64,000 nucleotides of DNA, from positions 1,550,001-1,614,000 of the forward strand of contig NZ_CP150291.1 of assembly GCF_038051985.1 (NCBI RefSeq), read 5' to 3'. A program made the position numbers and the translations under genes. Source of the DNA: Solibacillus sp. FSL H8-0523 (GTDB lineage Bacteria > Bacillota > Bacilli > Bacillales_A > Planococcaceae). Shown here piece by piece: positions 33,956-41,928 of the stretch (its first letter is position 1; each line of letters opens with the position of its first letter). The notes beneath the pieces are model-generated. The model saw nothing but the letters and a program-made list of their open reading frames with translations. It searched no databases and had not been told where the DNA came from.

Positions 33956-35341
33956 ATGAAGGTGTTTTTAAAGCTAGGCTGGTTTTTTAAAATGCGCAAA
34001 TGGCAGTATTTAACGGGCTTATTGATGCTCGTACTTGTCGCGATTTTACAGCTCATTCCACCAAAAATTATCGGCTTAACGATCGATGAAATTGGTGCGG
34101 ATACATTAACAAAATCAAAGCTCTATTGGTTTATTGGGATTATTGCCGTTGTCGCAATTTGCATGTATGTGCTGCGATATATGTGGCGCCAAATGATTTT
34201 TGGTTCGTCCAACTATCTCGCGCGTTTACTACGTGAAAAGCTGCACCGTCATTTTACGAAAATGTCGCCGTCGTTTTATCAAAAGCATCGTGTCGGCGAT
34301 TTAATGGCCCATGCGACGAATGATATTAACGCTGTGCACCAAACTGCGGGTGGTGGGGTATTAACGCTATTTGACTCGCTTACTACAGGGGGCTTTGTCA
34401 TTTTAGCAATGGCGATTACAATCGATTGGCGTTTAACCTTGATTGCGCTGATTCCAATGCCACTAATGGCGCTATCGACGACGTATTACGGTAAGCAATT
34501 ACATAAACGCTTCCATCATGCCCAAGCGGCGTTTTCAGATTTAAACGACAAAACGCAGGAAAGTATTTCGGGCATAAAAGTGTTGAAAACGTTCGGGCAA
34601 CAGCGTCAGGACGTTGAGGATTTCACACGTTTATCGGATGAAGTCGTGGACAAAAACTTAAAGGTTGCAAAGATCGACTCGCTATTTGATCCAACAATTA
34701 GCTTCGTGGTCGGGATCAGCTTCTTACTGAGTCTTGGCTTTGGTACGAAGTTTATTTTAGACGGCGCTATGTCCGTTGGGGATTTAGTGGCGTTTACGAC
34801 GTATTTAAATATCCTTGTGTGGCCGATGCTCGCAATTGGGATGCTGTTTAATATCGTTGAGCGCGGTAGTGTATCGTACAACCGTATCGAGCGCTTACTG
34901 AACGAACCCATCGAAATTGACGATAAGCCGGGTGCAATCGCTGAGATGCCATCTGGAGACCTAGCGTTTCATGTGGATGCATTCACATTCCCAGGGGATC
35001 AGGAGCCTTCGTTACGAAATGTGCACTTTGATTTAAAGCAAGGGGAAACGCTTGGCATTGTCGGTAAAACAGGCGCGGGGAAAACGGCAATTTTAAAGCT
35101 GTTACTGCGTGAATTTGAAGGCTACGAAGGTGAAATTCGCTACGGGGCTCATGCGATTACCGATTACAAAAAGCAAAACTTGCGTGAAGCGATTGGCTAT
35201 GTGCCTCAAGATCACTTCCTGTTTTCAGCAAGTATCTTCTCGAATGTCGCATTTGCTAATGCTGACGTGTACAAAATGCACTTTTTTTCTTATGTGCAGA
35301 GAATGTATAATTATACTATTAAAGTAGCGCTAATGCTTTAA
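33956..35341 (+). CDS. yheI: YheI-type ABC exporter, 3' end cut off by the prophage
   Basis: From ATG 33956 the frame encodes 461 residues: six membrane helices (~15-300), then an ATPase domain with Walker A GIVGKTGAGKTAILKLL and Q-loop YVPQDHFLFSASIFSN. Family resemblance ends at about FANAD (near 35270); the last ~22 residues (VYKMHFFSYVQRMYNYTIK) are unrelated. The signature, Walker B, D-loop and H-loop are missing, so this product cannot hydrolyse ATP. B. subtilis YheI is about 585 residues and works with YheH. The missing 3' part should lie beyond the right edge at the other end of the prophage, and excision would restore the gene. Confidence 0.85.
   Translation: MKVFLKLGWFFKMRKWQYLTGLLMLVLVAILQLIPPKIIGLTIDEIGADTLTKSKLYWFIGIIAVVAICMYVLRYMWRQMIFGSSNYLARLLREKLHRHFTKMSPSFYQKHRVGDLMAHATNDINAVHQTAGGGVLTLFDSLTTGGFVILAMAITIDWRLTLIALIPMPLMALSTTYYGKQLHKRFHHAQAAFSDLNDKTQESISGIKVLKTFGQQRQDVEDFTRLSDEVVDKNLKVAKIDSLFDPTISFVVGISFLLSLGFGTKFILDGAMSVGDLVAFTTYLNILVWPMLAIGMLFNIVERGSVSYNRIERLLNEPIEIDDKPGAIAEMPSGDLAFHVDAFTFPGDQEPSLRNVHFDLKQGETLGIVGKTGAGKTAILKLLLREFEGYEGEIRYGAHAITDYKKQNLREAIGYVPQDHFLFSASIFSNVAFANADVYKMHFFSYVQRMYNYTIKVALML
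35262..35316. other. Prophage-chromosome junction (att region)
   Basis: The host ABC reading frame leaves its family pattern at about 35,265-35,280. Just inside the prophage are TGCAC-12 bases-GTGCA (35277-35298) and the perfect palindrome GTATAATTATAC (35305-35316), possible recombinase-binding elements. The core repeat cannot be defined, because the other junction is outside the window. Confidence 0.6.
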
Positions 35342-35428
35342 TAGCAGCAATTAGAGTATGCATGGTAGTAAAATTTCTTTTACTCAAGTAGAATTCATCC
35401 TAATAAAATAATACTTAATACTACTTAC

Positions 35429-35452
35429 CCTTCCACTACGGAAGGATTTTTT
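35429..35452 (+). terminator. Terminator at the prophage end
   Basis: CCTTCC-ACTAC-GGAAGG followed by ATTTTTT. It would isolate the prophage genes from transcription entering through the broken ABC gene. Confidence 0.75.
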
Positions 35453-35456
35453 CATT

Positions 35457-35523
35457 TTGACATTAAATTTAAATTAGTGTCATAACATGTATGTTTTGAG
35501 TATATGTAGACCATGCTTATAAA
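35457..35523 (+). promoter_or_regulatory. One or two promoters of the recombinase-like gene
   Basis: TTGACA (35457-35462) with CATAAC at 18-base spacing, and TTGAGT (35496-35501) with TATAAA (35518-35523) at 16-base spacing. Either could drive the gene at 35556. Confidence 0.5.
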
Positions 35524-35555
35524 GTAACAACATTATATGCAAGGAGGAAACTAAT

Positions 35556-36125
35556 ATGACGAAATACGGTTATTGTCGTGTAGCAAACAACAGTGAAGGT
35601 AGTTTAGAAATACAGAAGGCAATGATGCAAAACGAAATGTGTGATGAAATATTAGCAGAAGTGCGTTCGGGAATTAAAGAGCCGAGCGATGCGTTTGAGG
35701 ACTTAATGAGTCGTTTGAAAAAAGGAGATACATTGGTACTATTTAGCTTAGACCGTCTTTCGCGTGATCCTATTTATTTACAATTCCATGTTATGAAGTT
35801 GTTTGAAAAGGGCGTTACAATTCACTCATTAGATATTGGAATATTAGATGATGAATATACAAAGAGCATCTTCATTAATACACTAGACATTGCGTTAGGA
35901 ATGGAGCGTAATCACCGCGTAGAACGCTTAAAAGAAGGTAAGAGGATCGCAAAGCAGCGTGAAGGGTATGTAGAGGGCCGACCAAAAACGTACACTCCAG
36001 AACAGCTTGAACATGCAATGAAGCTACTGGAAACGAAAACATATAATGAAGTAGCTGCCGAAACTAAAATTAGTCGCTCAACGTTAATCCGCGAAAAAAG
36101 CAAAAGAAAAAACCTCTCCCAATAA
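35556..36125 (+). CDS. Serine-recombinase-like protein lacking the catalytic serine
   Basis: A 189-residue resolvase/invertase-like protein: N-terminal domain (1-~100), long helix E (ALGMERNHRVERLKEG) and C-terminal HTH (LLETKTYNEVAAETKISRST). Aligned by eye to gamma-delta resolvase, the motif YARVS reads YCRVA (codon GCA), so Ser10 is Ala10. The active-site Arg45 position (SDREG) is also replaced (Ser). The third motif LDRLSRD is intact. The fold and DNA-binding domain are therefore kept but strand cleavage should be impossible. It may be a DNA-binding regulator or accessory factor, or a decayed tail-fibre invertase. The ribosome binding site is AAGGAGGAAAC. Confidence 0.88.
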   Translation: MTKYGYCRVANNSEGSLEIQKAMMQNEMCDEILAEVRSGIKEPSDAFEDLMSRLKKGDTLVLFSLDRLSRDPIYLQFHVMKLFEKGVTIHSLDIGILDDEYTKSIFINTLDIALGMERNHRVERLKEGKRIAKQREGYVEGRPKTYTPEQLEHAMKLLETKTYNEVAAETKISRSTLIREKSKRKNLSQ

Positions 36126-36136
36126 AATAGGAGAGG
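36104..36136 (-). terminator. Minus-strand terminator overlapping the recombinase-like stop codon
   Basis: Read on the minus strand, CCTCTCC-10 bases-GGGAGAGG is followed by TTTTTTCTTTT. It could stop late transcription that reads through from the right. Confidence 0.5.
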
Positions 36137-36213
36137 CAGGAATTGAAACAACACCCAATTTTTCAATTGACATTGAATTATTTTAGGATAACATTGTTTT
36201 AATATTTGGTCTA

Positions 36214-36240
36214 CCCTTCCCGTAGCGGAGGGGTTTTTTT
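36214..36240 (+). terminator. Terminator after the recombinase-like gene
   Basis: CCCTTCC-CGTAGC-GGAGGGG followed by seven T residues. It is similar in sequence to the terminators at 35429 and 38294. Confidence 0.8.
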
Positions 36241-36341
36241 ATATATTCATCTCACCAAACCACTTCAATTAATGTATAATTAACTGCAAATGAATGATAT
36301 AAAAAATCAACACAAAATTCATCCATAAAAAGGAGAAGAAT

Positions 36342-36713
36342 ATGACTAACAACAATTCCCAAAAAGATCTCGACAGTAACGTTGCCAGAAGACTTGATGA
36401 AATATGGCAATTTGCAGCCGTTGAGCGTCAGGACATCTTTAAGAATATTAAGAATAAATCTGAAATTCCATTTGGCTTTAAACTTGTTGGTAAAATTGCA
36501 GAGCCTATGAAAAAGAAATCCAAAAAAATCAATGCAGATAGATTAAATTCTCATTGGGAAATTTGGAGAAATGATTTTACAACCATATTAATTTTCAGAG
36601 TAGATAATGATGATTATGAATTGTTGGCATTGAGAGATATGGGACTCACACATATGTTTGAATCAACAGAAATCTTAAAAGCAACAATGAAATTATTCCG
36701 TATGTTTAATTAA
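36342..36713 (+). CDS. Prophage protein of unknown function, paralogous to the end of the gene at 37559
   Basis: 123 residues, basic N-terminal half, no signal peptide; site AAAAGGAGAAG. Residues ~38-123 (IKNKSEIPFGFKLVGKIAEP, HWEIWRNDFTTILIFRVDND, LGTHMFESTEILKAT region) share spacing and key residues with residues ~143-237 of the 240-residue protein two genes on (INKPSEIPNDCVYIGKVADK, ISIWQNNDGVIILTED). The domain is not one I recognise. It lies in the plus-strand accessory group at the prophage edge, a usual place for genes expressed in lysogens. Confidence 0.7.
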   Translation: MTNNNSQKDLDSNVARRLDEIWQFAAVERQDIFKNIKNKSEIPFGFKLVGKIAEPMKKKSKKINADRLNSHWEIWRNDFTTILIFRVDNDDYELLALRDMGLTHMFESTEILKATMKLFRMFN

Positions 36714-36741
36714 CCATAAGTCGATAGGAGAGTGTAAGCTA

Positions 36742-37065
36742 ATGAATCAAATTTTTATCTGGAGCATCACTGAAATACCTGGCTGGCATTACGCAGAAAA
36801 ATGGATGTATTATCAAAAGACAAATGGCCGCGTTGTATGCTACATTAGCCAACGATTATTTGACGGTTACATCTTGCAGCTATACAAACGCGGTGAAATG
36901 TTCATATGCGACATAGAGTACCGCTCACACGATCTACATGAGCTTCTAACGCTTGCAGATGAATGGTTGGAAACATACAAAGATGGCAACTTGGAAGCGA
37001 TTCACAGCCATTATTATTCGCCTCACAATCCACAAGGTTATTGGGAAATTGAATATAAGAAGTAA
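36742..37065 (+). CDS. Prophage protein of unknown function
   Basis: A 107-residue soluble protein rich in aromatic residues (PGWHYAEKWMYYQKTNGRVV, EYRSHDLHELLTLADEWLET, GYWEIEYKK). Good site AGGAGAG. It follows the gene at 36342 by 28 bases and is probably co-transcribed. No domain recognised. Confidence 0.65.
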   Translation: MNQIFIWSITEIPGWHYAEKWMYYQKTNGRVVCYISQRLFDGYILQLYKRGEMFICDIEYRSHDLHELLTLADEWLETYKDGNLEAIHSHYYSPHNPQGYWEIEYKK

Positions 37066-37104
37066 CATTAAAATAGATTACTGAAGCAAGGGAGATTTAC
37101 TGAA

Positions 37105-37236
37105 ATGGGCGAAATAACTTTATTAATATTAGAGGGCATACTATGTCAAGAATGTGGTGCATTCGTTGATGAACAATATATAGGGAGTCCACGTTCATGT
37201 GAAGACTGCAATGACAGCGAAAGCGATTTAGTTTAA
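37105..37236 (+). CDS. Tiny zinc-ribbon-like prophage protein
   Basis: 43 codons encoding MGEITLLILEGILCQECGAF, then ...SPRSCEDCNDSESDLV. Two Cys pairs (CQEC and CEDC), 22 residues apart, form a probable zinc knuckle. GGGAG lies 12 bases upstream of the ATG. Small zinc-ribbon proteins of this kind are common in prophage early and accessory regions. Confidence 0.65.
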   Translation: MGEITLLILEGILCQECGAFVDEQYIGSPRSCEDCNDSESDLV

Positions 37237-37261
37237 ATAAAAAGTAAGTGAGTGATTAACG

Positions 37262-37441
37262 ATTACAGTTTTAAAACGAGATAAAGAAGTTCGCAAAAAA
37301 CTAGAGGAAGCGTTTGAAGATTACTTTGCAAAATTAACAGAAAAAGAGTTGCTTGAACTGCAAGCTAAAATTAACGAGTATATAGAGCAACTAAAAAATA
37401 AGAAACAGAAAACAGCACCGCAGTCGCCTCATATCTTGTAA
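37262..37441 (+). CDS. Small charged helical protein, probable non-ATG start
   Basis: The open frame ends at 37441 and begins after a TGA at 37253. It has no ATG, GTG or TTG at its beginning, so an ATT (37262) start is assumed. The product reads ITVLKRDKEVRKKLEEAFED and continues with KLTEKELLELQAKINEYIEQ, strongly protein-like and amphipathic. Length about 59 residues. A start inside the run, or decay of the start codon, cannot be excluded. Confidence 0.45.
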   Translation: MTVLKRDKEVRKKLEEAFEDYFAKLTEKELLELQAKINEYIEQLKNKKQKTAPQSPHIL

Positions 37442-37558
37442 TTGGATATGGGGTTTTATATTTGTAAATTTTTAATAAACAGGGAATTCTCTATTAATGA
37501 GAATAAAATTTAGCATTACCACATATATAAATTATTATAATATAAGAGGGGGTAAGCA

Positions 37559-38281
37559 ATGAGCGAAAAAAATTTTACAGAACTAACACGCGGGGAATTA
37601 GTCGAACTAATAGCAGAAATGGTTGAGTCAAATCTTTGTAAGCACAAAAAACTAATGGGGATTATCGATGGAGATAAAGAAGATGTAGAAAACATGTTCG
37701 TAATTAAAAATCGTAAGGATAAATATTTTGTAGCAAAATTTGAGTGGACTTACTACAATGACGATGACTCTACTCAATTAGACTGGAAGCAAATTACGAA
37801 AGAAGAGTTTCGTCAGTACATTTTAGACTCTTTAGCTACTCGTTCATTAAATGAGCTACGTCTGGATTATCAAGTAACAAAAAAGGATCAGAATTTTATT
37901 CAGATAAATGAAAAAGTGGAGAAATGTCTTAATGAGTCGATGCAGATAATAGAAACATTGGACATTGAAATGATAAAACGAATCAACAAACCATCTGAAA
38001 TCCCAAATGATTGTGTCTATATTGGGAAGGTAGCAGATAAATTTGACGCTACATTTGAAGAGGCACACAACATTGATTCAAACATTTCAATTTGGCAAAA
38101 TAATGATGGCGTAATTATATTAACTGAGGACGTGAATAAGGAATTAGATTTAATTAAAACAATTGCTGTTAAGCATTTAAACGGAAAAATGTATGTATTT
38201 AAAGACCATGAATCAGAAAAGGAATTAAACGCAGCTCTCATTAAGCTAAGTGAAATGCCATTTGAAAAACCTACTAACTAA
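37559..38281 (+). CDS. Prophage protein of unknown function with a C-terminal domain shared with the gene at 36342
   Basis: A 240-residue acidic protein with site AGAGGGGGTAAGC. The N-terminal ~120 residues (LTRGELVELIAEMVESNLCK, FEWTYYNDDDSTQLDWKQIT) show no known fold. The C-terminal ~95 residues repeat the domain of the 123-residue protein upstream. Located just before a bidirectional terminator, it closes the plus-strand accessory group. A role in lysogen fitness or superinfection control is possible by position only. Confidence 0.7.
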   Translation: MSEKNFTELTRGELVELIAEMVESNLCKHKKLMGIIDGDKEDVENMFVIKNRKDKYFVAKFEWTYYNDDDSTQLDWKQITKEEFRQYILDSLATRSLNELRLDYQVTKKDQNFIQINEKVEKCLNESMQIIETLDIEMIKRINKPSEIPNDCVYIGKVADKFDATFEEAHNIDSNISIWQNNDGVIILTEDVNKELDLIKTIAVKHLNGKMYVFKDHESEKELNAALIKLSEMPFEKPTN

Positions 38282-38293
38282 ACAAAAAAATGC

Positions 38294-38318
38294 CCCCCTC
38301 CATTGCGGAAGGGGTTTT
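38294..38318. terminator. Bidirectional terminator between the accessory group and the late operon
   Basis: CCCCCTCC-ATTGC-GGAAGGGG with TTTTAT on the plus side and a run of seven T on the minus side. It ends both converging transcription units. Confidence 0.85.
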
Positions 38319-38349
38319 ATTTTAAAAATTTACTTAGGTAATATTGAAA

Positions 38350-38502
38350 TTAATGTGCGTTCACTAAAGCCATTAATTCATTGTACTGGATTTCATTCAA
38401 CTGGTCATTCAGCAAAAAGATGTTTAACTTAAATGAAATATCCTCTTTTGATTTATACGATTTTCTTTGGATTAATAATAAGCAAGCACCATACGTATTC
38501 AT
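38350..38502 (-). CDS. Small late prophage protein (last gene of the late operon)
   Basis: 50 residues, MNTYGACLLLIQRKSYKSKE continuing through ISFKLNIFLLNDQLNEIQYN to NELMALVNAH. GGAG lies seven bases before the ATG (38502). Size and position, as the last gene after the fibres, match the small XkdX-like or late hypothetical genes of Bacillus phages, but I see no diagnostic motif. Confidence 0.6.
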   Translation of the reverse strand: MNTYGACLLLIQRKSYKSKEDISFKLNIFLLNDQLNEIQYNELMALVNAH

Positions 38503-38540
38503 TTTCATTCTCCATTCAATTAGTTTTAATTCTAACGGTC

Positions 38541-38834
38541 TTAAACCATGCCCATTTCAATCATTGCTAAACGCAGATCTAAATCAACGGAATAGCCTAA
38601 TGAATCCATAATTTCACTTTTGTTTTCGTTTACTTTATGGGCAATCAATTCTTGAAATTCTTTCAACTCATATTGTGCTTCATCGTATTGCCAAACCTCA
38701 AGTGTCTGGTTATTGCGTCCATTTGTCAATTCGACACGTCTGATATTACTACGAACATAGACCGTATCCACGTTGACTTCAATTTCACTTGGAGTAGTAG
38801 CTTGTACGCTTATAACATCGATAGAGACTTTCAT
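38541..38834 (-). CDS. Late prophage protein of unknown function
   Basis: 97 residues with an excellent site (GAAGGAGG). The beta-rich N-terminal half (VQATTPSEIEVNVDTVYVRS) is followed by an amphipathic acidic helix (YDEAQYELKEFQELIAHKVN). It lies immediately downstream of the fibre array and is probably a structural or assembly accessory of the fibres. No family recognised. Confidence 0.7.
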   Translation of the reverse strand: MKVSIDVISVQATTPSEIEVNVDTVYVRSNIRRVELTNGRNNQTLEVWQYDEAQYELKEFQELIAHKVNENKSEIMDSLGYSVDLDLRLAMIEMGMV

Positions 38835-38874
38835 TGAAATCCTCCTTCGTTTCTAAAAATTAATTTATCAATTA

Positions 38875-40584
38875 TTAAAGATAGGCAAGACGACTTGAAA
38901 TATGTCCGCCAGCTTCCACAACATTAGCAAATGCAGAAAAAATCCCACCAGAATATTGGGGTTCGAAGCCACCATCTAATACTACTGGCGCATATCCTTC
39001 CACTGAATCATTTAATATTTCAACCACATCTGTAAAATAAGTTGTACCAGTACCGCCTGTTTCTGATGGTAAGAAACCTAACTCATTTGTTCCTTGTACA
39101 CTTTTAAGACTACCGTATTCAAATCGTGGAATAGCTCCAACGTTCGTATAATTTTGGCGAATATTAAAATCATCATAAGCATTAAAAATATTGAAATTAA
39201 CATCTATTTGAATTCCACCTAAAACCGTATAGCCAGCACCCCATAAATGCTCAATCCCAAATAACTTAACACGCATATCAATATTATTGATAAATGTCAT
39301 TCCTAAATTATTTAATGTTCCAGCTAATATATCAAGTTCCTGAGCGCCTAAAGCAATTGTATCTTGAGAATCTAAATTTTTATATTTGATTAAGTACAAT
39401 ATTTGAATCATTACATGTTGATAGAAACTATATAATTGATAGCCCGCACCATTTGCTTCTGTTCTTTCTACTAGATCTGGATAGCCCATTGCACCAGCAA
39501 GATTAGTATTACTTAAACTGCGTAGTCTATTTTCAAAAATGGAATTATTATAAGCTCCAATATAACAATAATCCTTTTCAGTACCACCTTGCTTCGTATG
39601 AGCATAACATTTGTAATTAGTATTCACTCTTGAAGTAGATAATGAAATATAAACATTACTACCAACCTTTCGAATATACGTGTAAAATTTAGGGAATTGA
39701 ATCATCACATCTCCGTCATTTCCGCTAGTTATATCGGCAGATGACTCATCTAACTTTTGGGCAAAATTGTTGGGATTAAGATAGTAGTTGACTTCTCCAT
39801 TCAAGAGCATAACAGGCTTAATCTCACTGAAAGGAAAAACATTATCCCACGCACTTGAGCCTGCTGCCATTCCAACTGCATCATCAGCATACGTAACTGA
39901 GGTTTCGGGATTACTATTTGTAGTATCAATAATGACCGTGTAAATTGGGTGTGCAACTGACGTTACACTAGTCTGCTGCGCGTCACTACTATTGAATGTA
40001 TTGGAGCTAGAATAGGTAAAAGCACGATAATAATACGCTTCACCCGCCATTACATCTGTATCTGTGTAAGTAGTAGCGATGCCATTAAAAACAGTCGCAC
40101 CATCTGAAAATGACGTAGGGTAGCCACCTATTTTACGTTGAATACGTATTCCAGAAAGAGAAGCATCTACTGGATTTGTCCACGATAAAATGATTTTGTT
40201 AATTTCAGAAGTAGCTCTAAAATTAGTAATAGGTAAGGGAGGAGTAGGGGGAGTAGTGCCAGGGTTAACGGATGAGATTATACCATTGCTATCAATAACA
40301 ATCGTTGTTCCGTCTGGTATTACATGTCCTAATGAAGAAGTAGTGGCAATTGAAGTTGAATGAGTAGTTAGAGCAGTAATATCAGCTTTTGTGCCAACTA
40401 TTTCATTGATAGCCGCAACTAGCGTTCCTTTTTGAGTAGTTGATAAATTACTAAGTGTTCCGATTAATGAGTTTAACCATGCAGAGTTATTATAATCATA
40501 GACTTGTCCAGAGTTTGTCTCGGGATGGAAAGTATCGGTACTATTCCCATTCACAACCTCAATTTTATGATCAAATGTCGCCAT
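38875..40584 (-). CDS. Tail fibre / receptor-binding protein: adaptor, FN3 domain, C-terminal lectin-like region
   Basis: 569 residues. The N-terminal adaptor (1-65) reads MATFDHKIEVVNGNSTDTFH ... TTQKGTLVAAINEIVGTKA. A block THSTSIATTSSLGHVIPDGT / IVIDSNGIISSV follows, shared with the BppU gene at 50645. An FN3 domain lies at about 115-205 (ILSWTNPVDASLSGIRIQRK). The C-terminal ~350 residues contain HVMIQILYLIKYKNLDSQDT, a pattern I associate with C-type-lectin-like phage fibre tips (tentative). It is the most distal of the adaptor-bearing fibre genes. It presumably attaches to the baseplate through the adaptor and binds the host surface with its tip. Confidence 0.8.
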   Translation of the reverse strand: MATFDHKIEVVNGNSTDTFHPETNSGQVYDYNNSAWLNSLIGTLSNLSTTQKGTLVAAINEIVGTKADITALTTHSTSIATTSSLGHVIPDGTTIVIDSNGIISSVNPGTTPPTPPLPITNFRATSEINKIILSWTNPVDASLSGIRIQRKIGGYPTSFSDGATVFNGIATTYTDTDVMAGEAYYYRAFTYSSSNTFNSSDAQQTSVTSVAHPIYTVIIDTTNSNPETSVTYADDAVGMAAGSSAWDNVFPFSEIKPVMLLNGEVNYYLNPNNFAQKLDESSADITSGNDGDVMIQFPKFYTYIRKVGSNVYISLSTSRVNTNYKCYAHTKQGGTEKDYCYIGAYNNSIFENRLRSLSNTNLAGAMGYPDLVERTEANGAGYQLYSFYQHVMIQILYLIKYKNLDSQDTIALGAQELDILAGTLNNLGMTFINNIDMRVKLFGIEHLWGAGYTVLGGIQIDVNFNIFNAYDDFNIRQNYTNVGAIPRFEYGSLKSVQGTNELGFLPSETGGTGTTYFTDVVEILNDSVEGYAPVVLDGGFEPQYSGGIFSAFANVVEAGGHISSRLAYL

Positions 40585-40629
40585 CTAAACACGTCCTTTC
40601 TTATTGATTATTCGATTTTATTAATGTTA

Positions 40630-41928
40630 TTAAGGTTTAAATGCATTAGGGAAACCAGCTTTTCTAACGTATTCATCAAGGAAAATGGTAGGTGTCAAAT
40701 CCCAAGTTGCAGTAGTGTGAATAAGATTATTTGCAATGCCCGCCAATACTCTTCCATCTTTGTTCGGCCCTCTTAATCCAAAGTAGCATGTATTGGCATT
40801 CCATGTAATGTCTGGGTTAGTTAGTATCTTATGGAAAGTGACTCTATCGGGAGAGTACCAAATGTACCTAGAATCATCACTACCACCATAGAAGCTTTGG
40901 GTTACTATAAGCTCTCCTTTATCACTCATTAATATGTCTAGGCAGTCATTAGGAGTTTGAAATAATTGTTCATATTTAGTTATGTCACCAATCTCATCAT
41001 ATTTACAGCGAATAACTCCTCCATCTGTAGTGTCCCAATTCCAATAAGCGTATTCCCCATAAAACACCATTTGCCCTGCCTTATGTGGCAAACTACTACC
41101 AATCGTTTCGAACGTCCATGAATCATTTACCGTGTCATAAAAACACTGCATAAAGTGGGATTGAGGTCTAGGCTCTGGAGGGAAGTAGTCTCCTGTTAAT
41201 ATCCAAAAGGAGCTATCAGCAGAGTTAAATATAAGATTGTGTACGTGTGTCGCTGCATTACTCCCTGCTACATTAAATTCATACGCTATCTTTATTGTCC
41301 GTCCCTTATCAACTGTATACCAAACTCTTATTGGAACATAAGCAATATTTGTATAATTACCCCACACAAGCATTTCAATACCGTCAACGATCTGTGTCTT
41401 TCGATCATGATTAAAAACATTCAAGTTGTCTACGCCTGTCAATACAATAGGTGAACCGTCTATATCTAAAATAGTTGATTCCGTGTACGATATAAAGTCG
41501 GTAGAATAATACCCCTTAGAATTACTACAAAATAGTAATGTGCCATCACTAAAGATATGGAGATATTTTACTGTTCCGACTTCTGCACCAATAGGCATGG
41601 ATTTGGTAAACGTTAAACCGCCATCCTCACTTAAATGTAAAGAATTATTATGGTTAGACACCATCTTATTATCTTTCATATAAACAACTGTTCTAATATC
41701 AAGTGCTGGTAAACTGTATGCTAATTCTGTATCAATTCCTTTAATACCATCGTCCGTCATTACACGCAACGAATTAGATAGGGAAGGGGGGACTAAATTA
41801 ATACAGCCAATACCATCACTCGTCATTATTCGTAATGGTGAATTTGGAAAGTCGGAAATTGAATACACAGGAATATCATCAAAGCCATCGTCCGAAGAGA
41901 ATTTCAAATAAGATATAGGATTAGCCAT
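40630..41928 (-). CDS. Asp-box beta-propeller fibre protein (copy 1)
   Basis: A 432-residue protein with BNR/Asp-box signatures (LHLSEDGGLTFTKSM; TVDKGRTIKIAY) and repeated strands such as GTLLFCSNSKGYYSTDF, i.e. a sialidase-type beta-propeller. The N-terminus has two copies of a short motif (SPLRIMTSDGIGCINL and NSLRVMTDDGIKGID) common in phage fibres. No catalytic Arg triad of sialidases was recognised, so binding rather than cleavage is likely. Its ATG overlaps the adaptor gene's stop (TAATG), so one adaptor is made per propeller by coupled translation. It is about 75-80% similar to the copy at 42400. Confidence 0.85.
   Translation of the reverse strand: MANPISYLKFSSDDGFDDIPVYSISDFPNSPLRIMTSDGIGCINLVPPSLSNSLRVMTDDGIKGIDTELAYSLPALDIRTVVYMKDNKMVSNHNNSLHLSEDGGLTFTKSMPIGAEVGTVKYLHIFSDGTLLFCSNSKGYYSTDFISYTESTILDIDGSPIVLTGVDNLNVFNHDRKTQIVDGIEMLVWGNYTNIAYVPIRVWYTVDKGRTIKIAYEFNVAGSNAATHVHNLIFNSADSSFWILTGDYFPPEPRPQSHFMQCFYDTVNDSWTFETIGSSLPHKAGQMVFYGEYAYWNWDTTDGGVIRCKYDEIGDITKYEQLFQTPNDCLDILMSDKGELIVTQSFYGGSDDSRYIWYSPDRVTFHKILTNPDITWNANTCYFGLRGPNKDGRVLAGIANNLIHTTATWDLTPTIFLDEYVRKAGFPNAFKP

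Noticed and set aside
35556-36125. Active site-specific resolvase or prophage integrase
   Set aside because: Catalytic Ser and one active-site Arg are absent, and the protein is far smaller than large serine integrases; the true integrase is expected outside the window.
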